Below are positions 37,583 to 47,103 of a DNA stretch of 61,852 nt, one piece after another. Position 1 is the first letter of the stretch; each line of letters begins with the position of its first letter. The stretch spans positions 1 through 61,852 of the forward strand of contig SHZD01000006.1 of NCBI GenBank assembly GCA_009692465.1. Reading direction: 5' to 3'. This DNA is from Myxococcales bacterium (GTDB lineage: Bacteria; Myxococcota_A; UBA9042). Below the pieces are notes generated by a model. That model ran no database searches. It was not told the origin of the DNA and was given only the letters and a program-made list of their open reading frames with translations. The translations under genes and the position numbers were made by a program.

Positions 37583-40500
37583 TTGGCCTTGTCGGCGCAA
37601 TCCCCAGCAAAACCAAAGCGTTTTCGGCGAACTTTGCGCAAGCTGCGCGCCGCTGGTCGCTTTGTCTATCTGGTGCTGGTCCAGGCTGCCGTTGGGTTTG
37701 TTTGGTTAGCAATCTGTGGACATTTAGGCATTAATTCGCCAAGTGCGGCGCAGCACCTCAGCCGGATCGCTAGCGAAGCACTGCCCGGGTCGTTCGCGAT
37801 CGGCGGTCTGCGCCTGACTTGGACGCTAGATGACGTGCAGCTGGGCCTACGTCTTCAGGCTCGCAAGCTGCAAGTGCTTGATCCAGCTGGTGATGTTGTA
37901 TTTTCGGCGGCCCAATTGCGCGCTCGTTTGGCGCTGTGGCCGCTGCTGGCCGGCCTGCAGAACGACGCCGTGCGCTTATCGCTGCCAGAACTGCACCTGC
38001 ACCAACCGCTGTTAGCCCTGCACAACGATGCTCAGGGTCGTTTGACGCTGGCGCTGGCCTTTGCTGATCCCGACGAACCGCCCTCGCCCAAGCCCAAGCC
38101 GTTTCATTTGGCGATCGGCGAGGCGTCCCTGACCGATGCCCACTTCGACATCAAGCTGCCGGGCATCGTCATGCTCGCAGAACAATTGGGGCTGACCAGC
38201 CCTGATCTGGTGGTCGAGGCCCAGCCAGGGCGGCCGGTCGATGTGCGCTACCAGCTGCGCGACGTGGTGGCCGCCCGCCTGCACATGGGGCTGGAGTCGA
38301 TGCAGCAACTGCCGACGATCCCCGATGCGAGCGTGCAGATTGGTCGTGTTTCTGGCGACTTGCAACAGGTTGCGCTCGCGGCCCTGTCGCTGCAAATGCC
38401 GCCGTTGCAGGTCACGCAGCCTTACGGTCCGCCCCCGCACACCGTGCTCGCCCACAGCGACATTTCGGCGCGTTGGGGGCAGCAGACGGTGACCGACGGC
38501 GACAATGTGCTGCTGGCGACCACCACCGCCGACCCGTTTGTAGGTGCCTTGCTCGGACCGCTGTTTGCCGCCCAAGCGAGCATGCGTGGCAGTTTTCATT
38601 TTGACGATCACCGTGGTTTTACCACTGAAGGCCAAGTGTTGGCGCGCGGCAAGCTGTCGGGCTTTGACACGGACGGCCTGCGCGGCCATGTGGCGGTCCA
38701 CACCGGCGGGCTCGGCGCAGCGGCGGTGAGGGTGGTCGCTACCGATGTTGCCGTCGCGGCTTACGGTGGCACCTTGCGCAGTGGTCGGATCGACTACGGC
38801 ATGCCCAAGGATCGCAACGAACATTGGCTGCGCACGGTGCTGCGGGTCGACCACATGCGCGCCGAGGCTGCGCTGGTCTCTGAGGCAATCGGCCTAAAAC
38901 CGCTTGAACTTACGGCATTATTGGCCACTGGCTCGCTCACCGGTGAGTTGGGGGTTGCCACCCGCACGCTGCTCAAGCCGGGACTGCCCGTCGAACTCGA
39001 CGTGGCTTTGGATGCCGACCTGGCGCTCAAGCGCGACGCCTACCTGGAGATCCTGCACCAAAAACTGCCGACCGTACGTATGGTTGGCGGGCTGCGCACC
39101 ACTATCGACGGGGCTGGCGCCCTGCGCATGGGCATGGACCAACTGCACATCAGCGCCGACGACGAACACAGTGTCAATCTGCTGCGACTGCGAGCCGACG
39201 GCCTTTTCGATGTGGCCGCAGGCGCCACCGATTTGGATTTGTCGCTCGATGTGCCGCGGTTGGAGGCCTGGCTGCAACCGCTAGGCGTCGCTAACATTAC
39301 GGGATCGCTGCGCTTGGACAACAGTTCATTGGGGGGCCAGTGGCGCAATCCGGACGTTCTGGGCACTTTGACGATGGACAATGTCGGGATTGCGGGTCGG
39401 ATGGCCCGTCACCTGCGCTGTAAATTGCGAATGCGCGAAGGTGTGGTGTTTTTTGACGGTCTCACCATCGGCGCTGACTTCGCCACGCTTGCCGCCGACG
39501 TGCAATTGGGGCTTTTTGCCAAAGACATTCGCGTTTTGCGCAGCTCATGGCCGACGGAAGTGCGCAACGCCACTGTCGAACGTGTGGAATTGGCCAATCT
39601 AGTCCCAGGTTTCGCTGGAACGGGCGAACTGCGCGGTGGACGCTTTTCGCTCGATGCCAAAAACTGGGCGGCGACAATTGTGGGTTCGGCAGACTTGACG
39701 TTGCACGATGTCCGAGTGGCCGGCGAAGCCCTGGACCGGGTCAGCGGCCAAGTCAGCTTCGGCCATGGCAAAGCCAGCCTCGTCGGTGGCCGCATCGCCT
39801 TGCGCGGTGGCCGCAGTGGCGGCGACGATGACATTCAAGTGGCTGGCAATTACGATTTGACCCATCAGACGTTCTCCACCGAATTCGAGGTGCCGATGCT
39901 GCCGTTTGAGCGCCTGCACGCCGTCGCCGGTCAACCCTTGCTCGGCAGCATGGCTTGCGCAGGCCGGATTTCAGGGTCGTTGCGCGAGTTTGAGAGTGAA
40001 ATTGGCGTTCAGTTGCGCGGACTTGGCTGGGACAAGATTAAACTAGGCGATGGCGATTTTCGCTTGGTTAAGGCCAAGGGCGGCGCTATGGTGCTGACGG
40101 CCATGGATAATCTGGATTTCTTCGATGTCCAAGCTGGAAGTGAGTTACGCTTCGCCGGTCTGAGTAAACTCAACGAGATTGCGCTGCGGTTGCGCACCCA
40201 CGGCGACATCGACCCCGTTAGCGCCGCTGGTCTGGGCAAGTTGTCCGGCTTGCAGGCTAAGCTACAGGGAGAAGTCGACATCTTGCTCGACCTTCGGCCC
40301 AACGCGACTCTGTACCGGGTCGACACCCAGATTGGCATGGGGCAATTGCGCGTTGATTTTGCCGGTGGCCATCGACTGGTCAACACCAGCGCAGCGCATG
40401 TGCTGGTCATGCCAGAAAAAATCGAGCTGGCGGACACCCATTTTTCGATGCAACGCAGTGAATTCGAGATGTGCGGTGCCATCAGTTTACCCAAGGATGG

Positions 40501-42061
40501 CGGGCCGCTGACGATGGCGATGTTTGTGGCAGGTGCCATTGACGTGCCGCGATCGGGAGCGTGGGCGGAATCGCTGTCGGATCTGGACTTGCGGTTGGAT
40601 GTGCTGCCCGATCCGATTGTCGCCGCGGACCCGCGATCGGAGTGCCTGAGCGCGTCGTTGGGTGGTCGCGGGCGCTTGCGGGTCGCCGGACCGGTCCATG
40701 CCCCAAAAATTCAAGGAATTGTGCAAACACGTGCCGGCAAAATCGCTCTGCGCAAGTATCCGCACGACATCACCATTGACGAGGGCGGTCGGGTCCAGAT
40801 TGCGACCATGGGCAGCGGCGGGCCTTTGGCGGCCCTGCAGCTCAGTATCCCTGCGGCGCACAAGCTGACCATGCACATCGACAATGGCACGCTCAAGGTC
40901 GACGGGCGCATTGGTCTCAAAGACCTCAAGATTGACACCATGGAGCTCGATTTTGCCGGCGACGAACTGCCTGCCGATGTGCCCAAGCAGTATTCGATGC
41001 GGGTGTCACCGACTGTCCGGTTAAGTGCCCGTAATTACTATGATAATGAACACAGAGAGTGGAAGGCGCGCGGCCGAGTTGTGGTCACTGAAGGCATTTA
41101 TTACCGCAGTTTTGACCGCCTGTCCGGTGTCGTCGGCAATGCCGGTCAGCGCCGAGTCGACAGCTATTCGCGGCCCTTGACAGAGTCGTGGCCTGAACTT
41201 GCTGATTTGCAAATGGAACTTGAGATTTTGGGCACCAATTTTGAAGTGTCCAGTCGCTTTCTGTTGGGCAAGGCCGACTTGGTAACGGAATTTGGGGTCA
41301 AAGTTGCAGGCACGTTGCCGGCGATGCGAGTCTACGACCTTGCCAAAGTCACGCCAGGCGCCGGCAGTCAGATCAGCTATGCAATCAATAACTTGGTGTT
41401 TGAAGTCGATCGGGGTAACCTCAATTTCACCGGCGACTGGCTCAAGCCGCACATGGACCTGTCCCTGCGAACTGACATTGCCGTGCGCGCCGCCAATCGC
41501 TCCGTTGGCGGCACTGGCGCGTTAAGTACTGATTTGTCGACGGATTCGGCTGCAGCGGAGGAAGTGGTGCAGGTCTACGTGCAGATTGCCGGGGTCTACT
41601 CGGAAAACTCCAAAGATTTCAAGATTCACCTAACGAGCAACAAGGGCGACACCGAAAAAGATGTCCAGTGCTTGATTGTGACGCGGCGGCGCTGCGGTGA
41701 CGCCGGAGCTTCAGCGCCACGGTTGACCACCGATATGCTCTTTGGTGAAGCGATCAATTCGGTGGCGACCAACCTGCTTAAGACCTTTGTAGACACCGTT
41801 GCCATCGACTTCGACCCCGCCAACGTCGGCGTGACCGCAGAAGCGTCGAAAAAGTTTGGCAAGTCGATCGCCCTGGGCGCGCGCCTGCAAACGGGTCGCG
41901 AACAGCGCTACACCGCTAACTTTGCCTTCAAGATTACCGATCGCCTGTCCCTGAACGGTCTGCTTCGGCGCGAGCGGCCGGTCGATGCCGCAGGTACCCA
42001 AGACGCGCCAGTCAGTGTGTACGAGTCCAAACTGCGCTATCGAGTCCCGTTGGATGACTGA
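37583..42061 (+). CDS. tamB: TamB-like translocation/assembly module protein (AsmA/TamB family)
   Basis: 1492 aa. One N-terminal membrane helix (VLVQAAVGFVWLAICGHLG, about residues 30-48) is followed by a very long beta-strand-rich region with repeated amphipathic strands, typical of proteins that form hydrophobic grooves spanning the periplasm. The C-terminal ~350 residues match the TamB (DUF490) region: VVTEGIYYRSFDRLSG, LEILGTNFEVSSRFLLG, SYAINNLVFEVDRGNLNFTG, and a final barrel-like strand set. In known systems TamB works with the Omp85 protein TamA in outer-membrane protein insertion or phospholipid transport; the next gene is an Omp85 protein, supporting this role. TTG start at 37583 is uncertain. 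Confidence 0.8.
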   Translation: MALSAQSPAKPKRFRRTLRKLRAAGRFVYLVLVQAAVGFVWLAICGHLGINSPSAAQHLSRIASEALPGSFAIGGLRLTWTLDDVQLGLRLQARKLQVLDPAGDVVFSAAQLRARLALWPLLAGLQNDAVRLSLPELHLHQPLLALHNDAQGRLTLALAFADPDEPPSPKPKPFHLAIGEASLTDAHFDIKLPGIVMLAEQLGLTSPDLVVEAQPGRPVDVRYQLRDVVAARLHMGLESMQQLPTIPDASVQIGRVSGDLQQVALAALSLQMPPLQVTQPYGPPPHTVLAHSDISARWGQQTVTDGDNVLLATTTADPFVGALLGPLFAAQASMRGSFHFDDHRGFTTEGQVLARGKLSGFDTDGLRGHVAVHTGGLGAAAVRVVATDVAVAAYGGTLRSGRIDYGMPKDRNEHWLRTVLRVDHMRAEAALVSEAIGLKPLELTALLATGSLTGELGVATRTLLKPGLPVELDVALDADLALKRDAYLEILHQKLPTVRMVGGLRTTIDGAGALRMGMDQLHISADDEHSVNLLRLRADGLFDVAAGATDLDLSLDVPRLEAWLQPLGVANITGSLRLDNSSLGGQWRNPDVLGTLTMDNVGIAGRMARHLRCKLRMREGVVFFDGLTIGADFATLAADVQLGLFAKDIRVLRSSWPTEVRNATVERVELANLVPGFAGTGELRGGRFSLDAKNWAATIVGSADLTLHDVRVAGEALDRVSGQVSFGHGKASLVGGRIALRGGRSGGDDDIQVAGNYDLTHQTFSTEFEVPMLPFERLHAVAGQPLLGSMACAGRISGSLREFESEIGVQLRGLGWDKIKLGDGDFRLVKAKGGAMVLTAMDNLDFFDVQAGSELRFAGLSKLNEIALRLRTHGDIDPVSAAGLGKLSGLQAKLQGEVDILLDLRPNATLYRVDTQIGMGQLRVDFAGGHRLVNTSAAHVLVMPEKIELADTHFSMQRSEFEMCGAISLPKDGGPLTMAMFVAGAIDVPRSGAWAESLSDLDLRLDVLPDPIVAADPRSECLSASLGGRGRLRVAGPVHAPKIQGIVQTRAGKIALRKYPHDITIDEGGRVQIATMGSGGPLAALQLSIPAAHKLTMHIDNGTLKVDGRIGLKDLKIDTMELDFAGDELPADVPKQYSMRVSPTVRLSARNYYDNEHREWKARGRVVVTEGIYYRSFDRLSGVVGNAGQRRVDSYSRPLTESWPELADLQMELEILGTNFEVSSRFLLGKADLVTEFGVKVAGTLPAMRVYDLAKVTPGAGSQISYAINNLVFEVDRGNLNFTGDWLKPHMDLSLRTDIAVRAANRSVGGTGALSTDLSTDSAAAEEVVQVYVQIAGVYSENSKDFKIHLTSNKGDTEKDVQCLIVTRRRCGDAGASAPRLTTDMLFGEAINSVATNLLKTFVDTVAIDFDPANVGVTAEASKKFGKSIALGARLQTGREQRYTANFAFKITDRLSLNGLLRRERPVDAAGTQDAPVSVYESKLRYRVPLDD

Positions 42062-42285
42062 ACCAGCATGACGGCAACTCATTTGCAAGCGCGGGCTTGG
42101 CCGCGACTCTCCGCTCTCGGCGCAACATGCTTGGTGAAGTCGGCGTGCTTGAACCCAAGCATCCTGCATCGGCGCTGCAGTCCCCAGTTCTTGACTAAGC
42201 TGGTGCTCAACGGCCCACAAGGCCGTTTCCGTGGCACGGGAAATCAGTTCGCCGGACTGATTTCTGGATCCGCGCCCATTGGGCT
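42062..42285. other. tamB-Omp85 intergenic with a hairpin at 42240-42264
   Basis: No gene recognised. A perfect stem GAAATCAGT / ACTGATTTC with a 7-base loop lies at 42240-42264. It has no T-run, so it is not a standard terminator; it may be part of a diverged repeat that precedes R1 copy 5. Confidence 0.5.
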
Positions 42286-42287
42286 TG

Positions 42288-42397
42288 GTCGAGCGGCAGC
42301 GAGCATCAGGGCACGGTCCCTGTCGAGCGAAAGCGAACGACAGAGCGTTGGCATAAGAAATCGGGGCTCGCGGAGATTTCGGTGGTGAATTTGGCTT
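42288..42397 (+). repeat. R1 dispersed repeat, copy 5 (diverged 3' part)
   Basis: Degenerate decamers (GTCGAGCGGCAGCGAGC; GTCGAGCGAAAGCGAACG), GAGCGTTGGCATAAGAAATC and the R1 end GGAGATTTCGGTGGTGAAT. Its last bases contain the GGAG and the GTG start codon of the downstream Omp85 gene. The hairpin half is missing. Confidence 0.8.
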
Positions 42398-45300
42398 GGT
42401 TGGGGCTGTGGATCGCAGTGTCGCTGTTGCCGGCTTCTTTGGGGTTCGCCCAAGCTGACGGTGCCTCAAGCCCGAGCGCCGAAGTGGCGCCTGCCAAAGC
42501 CACCGGACTGGCCGCTGCCGCCACCACCACTGCCGATCCTAGCCTGCCCAAGGCCGCGACGCGCACGACAGAACTGGCAGCCACCACTGCCACCGACGTG
42601 GCGATGATCGCCTTTGGCGCCGGCGCGTTGGTCGCCGCCGAAGGAGCGTGCGTGCTGCGGCCGATCGCCGCTGTCGAATTTGTCGGCTGTGCCGATCAGG
42701 CCTGTGGTGATTCCAAGGTACTGAGCCAATTGGCATCGGTGGTCGATTTGCGGCCGGGCCGCAAGTTGCAGAGCGGTGAACTGCGGGTCGCTTGGGATCG
42801 CTTGTTGCGAATCGGTTTTTTCAAGTCCGTGCAGTTGCGCTGCCAGCGTAATGCCGAAGGTAATGGCTTGATACGCTTTGAGGTAGCCCCGCATGCCTTT
42901 GTCAAGCGCATCCACTTTGCCGGCAACAGCGCGCTGTTTGTCGACGAATTGCGCACCAAGCTCTTGATTCAACCCGGTGACGCTCTCGATCTAGACACCG
43001 TTGGCGGTCGCGAGCGCATGCAGGCCCAAAAAGAGGCGATCGAAGCCGTCTACCAACGCAATGGCTTCGACGGTGCCAAGATCCGGCTGCGCAGCGTGGC
43101 CTTGGGTCACGGCAATCTCGCGCTATGGATCGACATCAGCGAGGGCGAGCGCCGGCGCATTAACGACGCCAAATTCGAGATTCAGGCCCCACCGCGACGC
43201 AGCGAGTTTGAGGAACACCATGGCTTGCGCTGCCCGGTAGTCAGCGAGCGCGCTGTTCGCCTTGCGGCCGCCGTTCAGGGGCTCGATGTATTCAGCCAAC
43301 GCGAAGCCAACCGGGTTCGCTCGCGAATTCGCACTTACTTACGCCGCATTGGCTTTGGGTCGGCGCGCATTGAAGTCCATCACGAAACCAGCGACCAGAC
43401 GATTCGCATTGATGTCGTCCCCGGCAAATGCTCGATCGTGCGGATCTTGTTGCGTGACGACTCAGAGGGCAGCGCTAACGCCGGTTTTGAGCTGCAAGAG
43501 GATCGCGCATTGTATGACGCGTTGTCGTTTGGCGATTCGGGCCTCTACGACTTTGCTGAAGCCGAGCGCGGCCGCCAGGATTTGCTCATCGCCTTGGAAA
43601 ATCGGGGCTATCTGTTTGCCGACGCCCGCCTTGATTTTCGACCCGTGCCACCCAGTGAAAGCGGTCAAGTTATCTCCGCGATTACCTATTATGCGGCAAC
43701 GGGCTACGTTTCGCAGGTGCGCGGCATCTTTTTTCACGCGGTCGACAAGCGCAGCGCAGCGGCATTGGACGACGCGGCCTTGCGCAACGTGGTCAGCACC
43801 CGCGCCTACGATTTTTTCGACGCGGGCGGTTACTTGCAAATCGACCAAGTGCTGGCCGATCTGGACTTGTTGCGCCAGTTTTTCATTTCGCAAGGCTATT
43901 GGGAGTTTCGCTACGCATTGACCCTGCCAGAACACGCGACACCGACAGCAGCGAACCGGCGCACGGTCTCCACGGTGGACAACATCTTGACCATTGCCTA
44001 CCGCTACCCGGACAAGGGCTTTCGGTTGCGCAAGCCGCTGGAGGAGTCGTTTATTTACTTGGATATCGACTACTTCCAAGGCGAGCCCACCCGGCTGCGC
44101 GGTCTGCAGGTTACCGGGGCCAATGTCATCACCCAAGCGGCGGTGCGCGCGCTGTGGCCACTGAAGTCTGGCGACATTGTCAGTTTTGAAAAGCTGGAGC
44201 GGGCGCTGACTGAGCTGGAGGCCAGCTATCGCAATAGTGGGTTTTTTAGAAGCCATGTCACGATGTTGTGCAGCAGTACCGCCCCGGACCGGCCGCTGAC
44301 CGAGTGCACGCGCACGACCCTTTTGGCCCGCCAGATTGACGTTGAACTGCACATCAGTGAAGGCGAGCGCGTTGATTTTGGTGAGTCTTTTGTGATCGGG
44401 GCGTTCAATACCGACATTGACGTCGTTACCCGCGATTTGCCGCGAGCGGGCGAACCGTACTCGGCGGCTCTCGAGTTTGAATCGCAGCGGCGCTTGCGCG
44501 GTTTGGGCCTATTTGCACAGGTTTCGTTTGCGCGGGTCGGCGACGACGAAAAGCCGCCGCGTCGGCGCTTGGGCACCGTGGTGCGGGTGGTCGAGGAGCA
44601 AAACCGCTATTGGGAGGGACTGACCGGCTTTCAGACCATCAACACCGCGCGCAACTCGTTCGAACGCGAGAGTATTGCCGGTTTTAAGGAGGTCATCGAC
44701 CACGCCACGACCGCCACGGACCGCGCGGCCATGGGCTACGGTCGCGCCCAAAACTTGATCCTGCCCAATCTGCTGGCGACCGCCGAAGCCGCCTATGTCG
44801 ACAAAAACTTTGCCCGATCTGGCAAATTGCTGCGATTGGCCGCCAAAGTGGGCCTGACCGCGCCGCCTGAGTACGCTGCGAGCCAGACGCGCTACAACGC
44901 TGAGTACCTCACCCCGCCGTGGTGGTCCGATACCCTGCGCTACGCCGCCGCCTCGCTGACGTATCACGATCCACGGTTGCTGGGCACCGAGTTTGGCCTG
45001 CGCTGGGTCATCCCGGCGATTACCCACGATTACGCGTTGTCAGTCGTCGACCAGGATAAGGTCAGCTCGTTGGTCGAAATCTCGAGGCGTTTTGGTCGGT
45101 TGCTGACTGCAGTGTCGTTGGACTACGGTTTCTTGCGCTTGCGACCTGCCAATCTGCGCGATCGGGACTTTGACAATGCCAATTCCTTTTTTGGGTTGAG
45201 CCAACAGTTGCTGGTCACGCCTAGTGTTAGCTACGACAACACCGACAGCCCGCTGAATCCGACTCGCGGACTTTCGCTCCAACTGTCACTGCCTTACATC

Positions 45301-45993
45301 AATGGGTACATCAGGGACAGTCAGGACTCGTCCGAGCCCTTCAAGCTGGCGAACATGATCAAGTGGGAGGGTACCGGTCGCATGTATCTGCCCGTTGGCG
45401 ATTCGCTGGTGTTGGCGACGATGGTTCACGGTGGCGTCGTGTACCCGTTTTCGGATGCTGCGACTGCGGAACTTCCTCAAAATATTACGTTTCGTCTGGG
45501 TGGCCAGTATCCGCAGTCGCTGTTGCGTGGCTATGCCGACTATGGGATTCGGCGCTATGACTCCAGCGGCAAGCCGATTGTGCGTGACAAGGCCGGCAAT
45601 CTTGTCGAACTGCAGACGATCGAAGACAAGACTTCGCCCAAGGGCCGCGCATTTTTGGAAACGGATTACACGGTCGGCTATGGCCGCGTCGTCGCCAACG
45701 GCGCGCTTGAACTGCGCTTTCCAGTGTCCCGCGACCTCAAGCTGAGCGGAGCACTGTATTGGGATTTTGGGGCCCTGGCTGACGACGCCAGCGACCTATG
45801 GGGCGGAGTTCGGCACGGTCTGGGCGGCAGTTTGGTGTGGATGCTGGCGGGCCAGATTCCAGTGCGCTTTGACTTGGCGTTCACCGATCAACGCGACCGC
45901 TGCATCGACATCGGCAAGGGCACCGACGGCAAGTACGATTGCTTGCTGGAGGAGTCCATTGCCACCTATTTTGGCCTCATGTACGCCTTTTAG
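42382..45993 (+). CDS. Omp85-family outer membrane assembly protein (TamA/BamA-like)
   Basis: 1203 aa. Start GTG at 42382 (or 42385), inside the end of R1 copy 5, with GGAG 8 bases upstream; it opens a convincing signal peptide (WLGLWIAVSLLPASLGFAQA). An Ala/Thr-rich linker to about residue 85 is followed by several POTRA-type repeats (for example HFAGNSALFVDELRTKLLIQ and LQVTGANVITQAAVRALWPL) to about 800, then a roughly 400-residue beta-barrel (VSLDYGFLRLRP, SVSYDNTDSPLNPTRG, a GALELRFPVS segment, C-terminal YFGLMYAF with the aromatic end). Much longer than E. coli TamA (about 580) or BamA (about 810), so it carries extra POTRA-region sequence. Its position next to TamB suggests a TAM-like partner. 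Confidence 0.85.
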   Translation: MVNLAWLGLWIAVSLLPASLGFAQADGASSPSAEVAPAKATGLAAAATTTADPSLPKAATRTTELAATTATDVAMIAFGAGALVAAEGACVLRPIAAVEFVGCADQACGDSKVLSQLASVVDLRPGRKLQSGELRVAWDRLLRIGFFKSVQLRCQRNAEGNGLIRFEVAPHAFVKRIHFAGNSALFVDELRTKLLIQPGDALDLDTVGGRERMQAQKEAIEAVYQRNGFDGAKIRLRSVALGHGNLALWIDISEGERRRINDAKFEIQAPPRRSEFEEHHGLRCPVVSERAVRLAAAVQGLDVFSQREANRVRSRIRTYLRRIGFGSARIEVHHETSDQTIRIDVVPGKCSIVRILLRDDSEGSANAGFELQEDRALYDALSFGDSGLYDFAEAERGRQDLLIALENRGYLFADARLDFRPVPPSESGQVISAITYYAATGYVSQVRGIFFHAVDKRSAAALDDAALRNVVSTRAYDFFDAGGYLQIDQVLADLDLLRQFFISQGYWEFRYALTLPEHATPTAANRRTVSTVDNILTIAYRYPDKGFRLRKPLEESFIYLDIDYFQGEPTRLRGLQVTGANVITQAAVRALWPLKSGDIVSFEKLERALTELEASYRNSGFFRSHVTMLCSSTAPDRPLTECTRTTLLARQIDVELHISEGERVDFGESFVIGAFNTDIDVVTRDLPRAGEPYSAALEFESQRRLRGLGLFAQVSFARVGDDEKPPRRRLGTVVRVVEEQNRYWEGLTGFQTINTARNSFERESIAGFKEVIDHATTATDRAAMGYGRAQNLILPNLLATAEAAYVDKNFARSGKLLRLAAKVGLTAPPEYAASQTRYNAEYLTPPWWSDTLRYAAASLTYHDPRLLGTEFGLRWVIPAITHDYALSVVDQDKVSSLVEISRRFGRLLTAVSLDYGFLRLRPANLRDRDFDNANSFFGLSQQLLVTPSVSYDNTDSPLNPTRGLSLQLSLPYINGYIRDSQDSSEPFKLANMIKWEGTGRMYLPVGDSLVLATMVHGGVVYPFSDAATAELPQNITFRLGGQYPQSLLRGYADYGIRRYDSSGKPIVRDKAGNLVELQTIEDKTSPKGRAFLETDYTVGYGRVVANGALELRFPVSRDLKLSGALYWDFGALADDASDLWGGVRHGLGGSLVWMLAGQIPVRFDLAFTDQRDRCIDIGKGTDGKYDCLLEESIATYFGLMYAF

Positions 45994-46139
45994 CCTGCCG
46001 ACGCCGACTTAGAATTCGCATTGACGATCTCGCCACGCGGGCATGGAGCGGGCGCTACCGGTGTTGATCGTCGCCCCGCTTGCCAGTTCTGCTTGCGATC
46101 ACTTGCTACGTCCTCTTGGGCTGGCTTGCTTCTTGCCCC

Positions 46140-46311
46140 CAAATTGCCCATCGAGATCCCCGCGGCCCCCGATTTGGGATGCCAGCGCCCTGTCGCTCGC
46201 TGTCGCTCGACAAGGAACAAGGAGCTTTTCGCCCAGTGGCGTACTCGCGTATGTCGCTGGGCGAAAAGCGACGCAGTGACGCCGAGATGCGCCCAACGCG
46301 GGGGATCGCGG
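46140..46311 (-). repeat. R1 dispersed repeat, copy 6
   Basis: Two decamer units; hairpin arms CTTTTCGCCCAG (46225-46236) / CTGGGCGAAAAG (46257-46268), a third independent arm sequence with full complementarity. Abuts the stop codon of the 46312 gene. Confidence 0.9.
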
Positions 46312-46998
46312 CTACAGTGACGGGTTTCCGGCGGCCGCTGGGCCCTTGCGATGACCGATAAACCACCACGCCAACACCAAACCGCCAACGAACAGATTGC
46401 CGATTGCTGCCAATACCACCGTGCCGCTTTGGCCCAGCTCGCCCAACAGCAAAACGGCCGCGGCAATGCTGGCGAGGGCCGAGCCTAACGTATTGATAAA
46501 ATACAACATCCCTACGGACTTGCCGACATTGTGCGAGCTTTGCACCGCGTAGGCCACCAACATCGGCAACGTGCTGCCCATGAGCAATGTGGGCACTACG
46601 ACTAGGCTAAACGACAGCCCAAAAGTGGCCAGACCCTCCGCCCCGGCGGTCAGATCGCCGACCCAATGGAATAACTGCAATGAAATCAAGCCGAAAACGC
46701 CTATGCCGATCTCAATCAGGCCGAACCACAGCGGCAGCGGCGCGTCGGGCACCTTGCTCAGTTTGCCACCGGCAAAACTGCCCAAGCCCAAGCCCAGCAT
46801 GAAGGCGGCGACCACAATGGTGACCGCTTCGACGTTGACGCCATACAGCGCAAACAGGCTGCGCTGCCACACCACTTGGTACAGCAGCGCCGCGGCACCT
46901 GAAATCAAGAATAACCCATAGATAAGCGGCAGCGGGATGGAACGGGCGCTGGGGCTGCCCACGGCGTGTGGTCCGGCTATGGCGGTGGATTCGGTCAC
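46312..46998 (-). CDS. Spermidine-synthase-like membrane protein, transmembrane half only
   Basis: 228 aa with about seven TM helices. It resembles the N-terminal membrane domain of the fused MFS/spermidine-synthase proteins: LISGAAALLYQVVWQRSLF, FMLGLGLGSFAGGKLS, PTLLMGSTLPMLV, and SVGMLYFINTLGSALASIAA. The C-terminal aminopropyltransferase (Rossmann) domain is absent: the frame ends right at the edge of R1 copy 6. It could be a naturally membrane-only family member or a gene truncated by the repeat. Convergent with the Omp85 gene. Confidence 0.7.
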   Translation of the reverse strand: MTESTAIAGPHAVGSPSARSIPLPLIYGLFLISGAAALLYQVVWQRSLFALYGVNVEAVTIVVAAFMLGLGLGSFAGGKLSKVPDAPLPLWFGLIEIGIGVFGLISLQLFHWVGDLTAGAEGLATFGLSFSLVVVPTLLMGSTLPMLVAYAVQSSHNVGKSVGMLYFINTLGSALASIAAAVLLLGELGQSGTVVLAAIGNLFVGGLVLAWWFIGHRKGPAAAGNPSL

Positions 46999-47103
46999 GG
47001 TGGCCTTGGTCGTTGAAATTGCCGGTCGGGTTTTGGGTCGAGTCCACCGCGCAGCGCGGCGCCGACAGGATCGCCCTGCGCGGCGGCACCTGTCAACGAT
47101 CGC

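Noticed and set aside
42240-42264. Intrinsic terminator after tamB
   Set aside because: Perfect stem but no T-run and over 170 bp from the stop; kept only as a hairpin.
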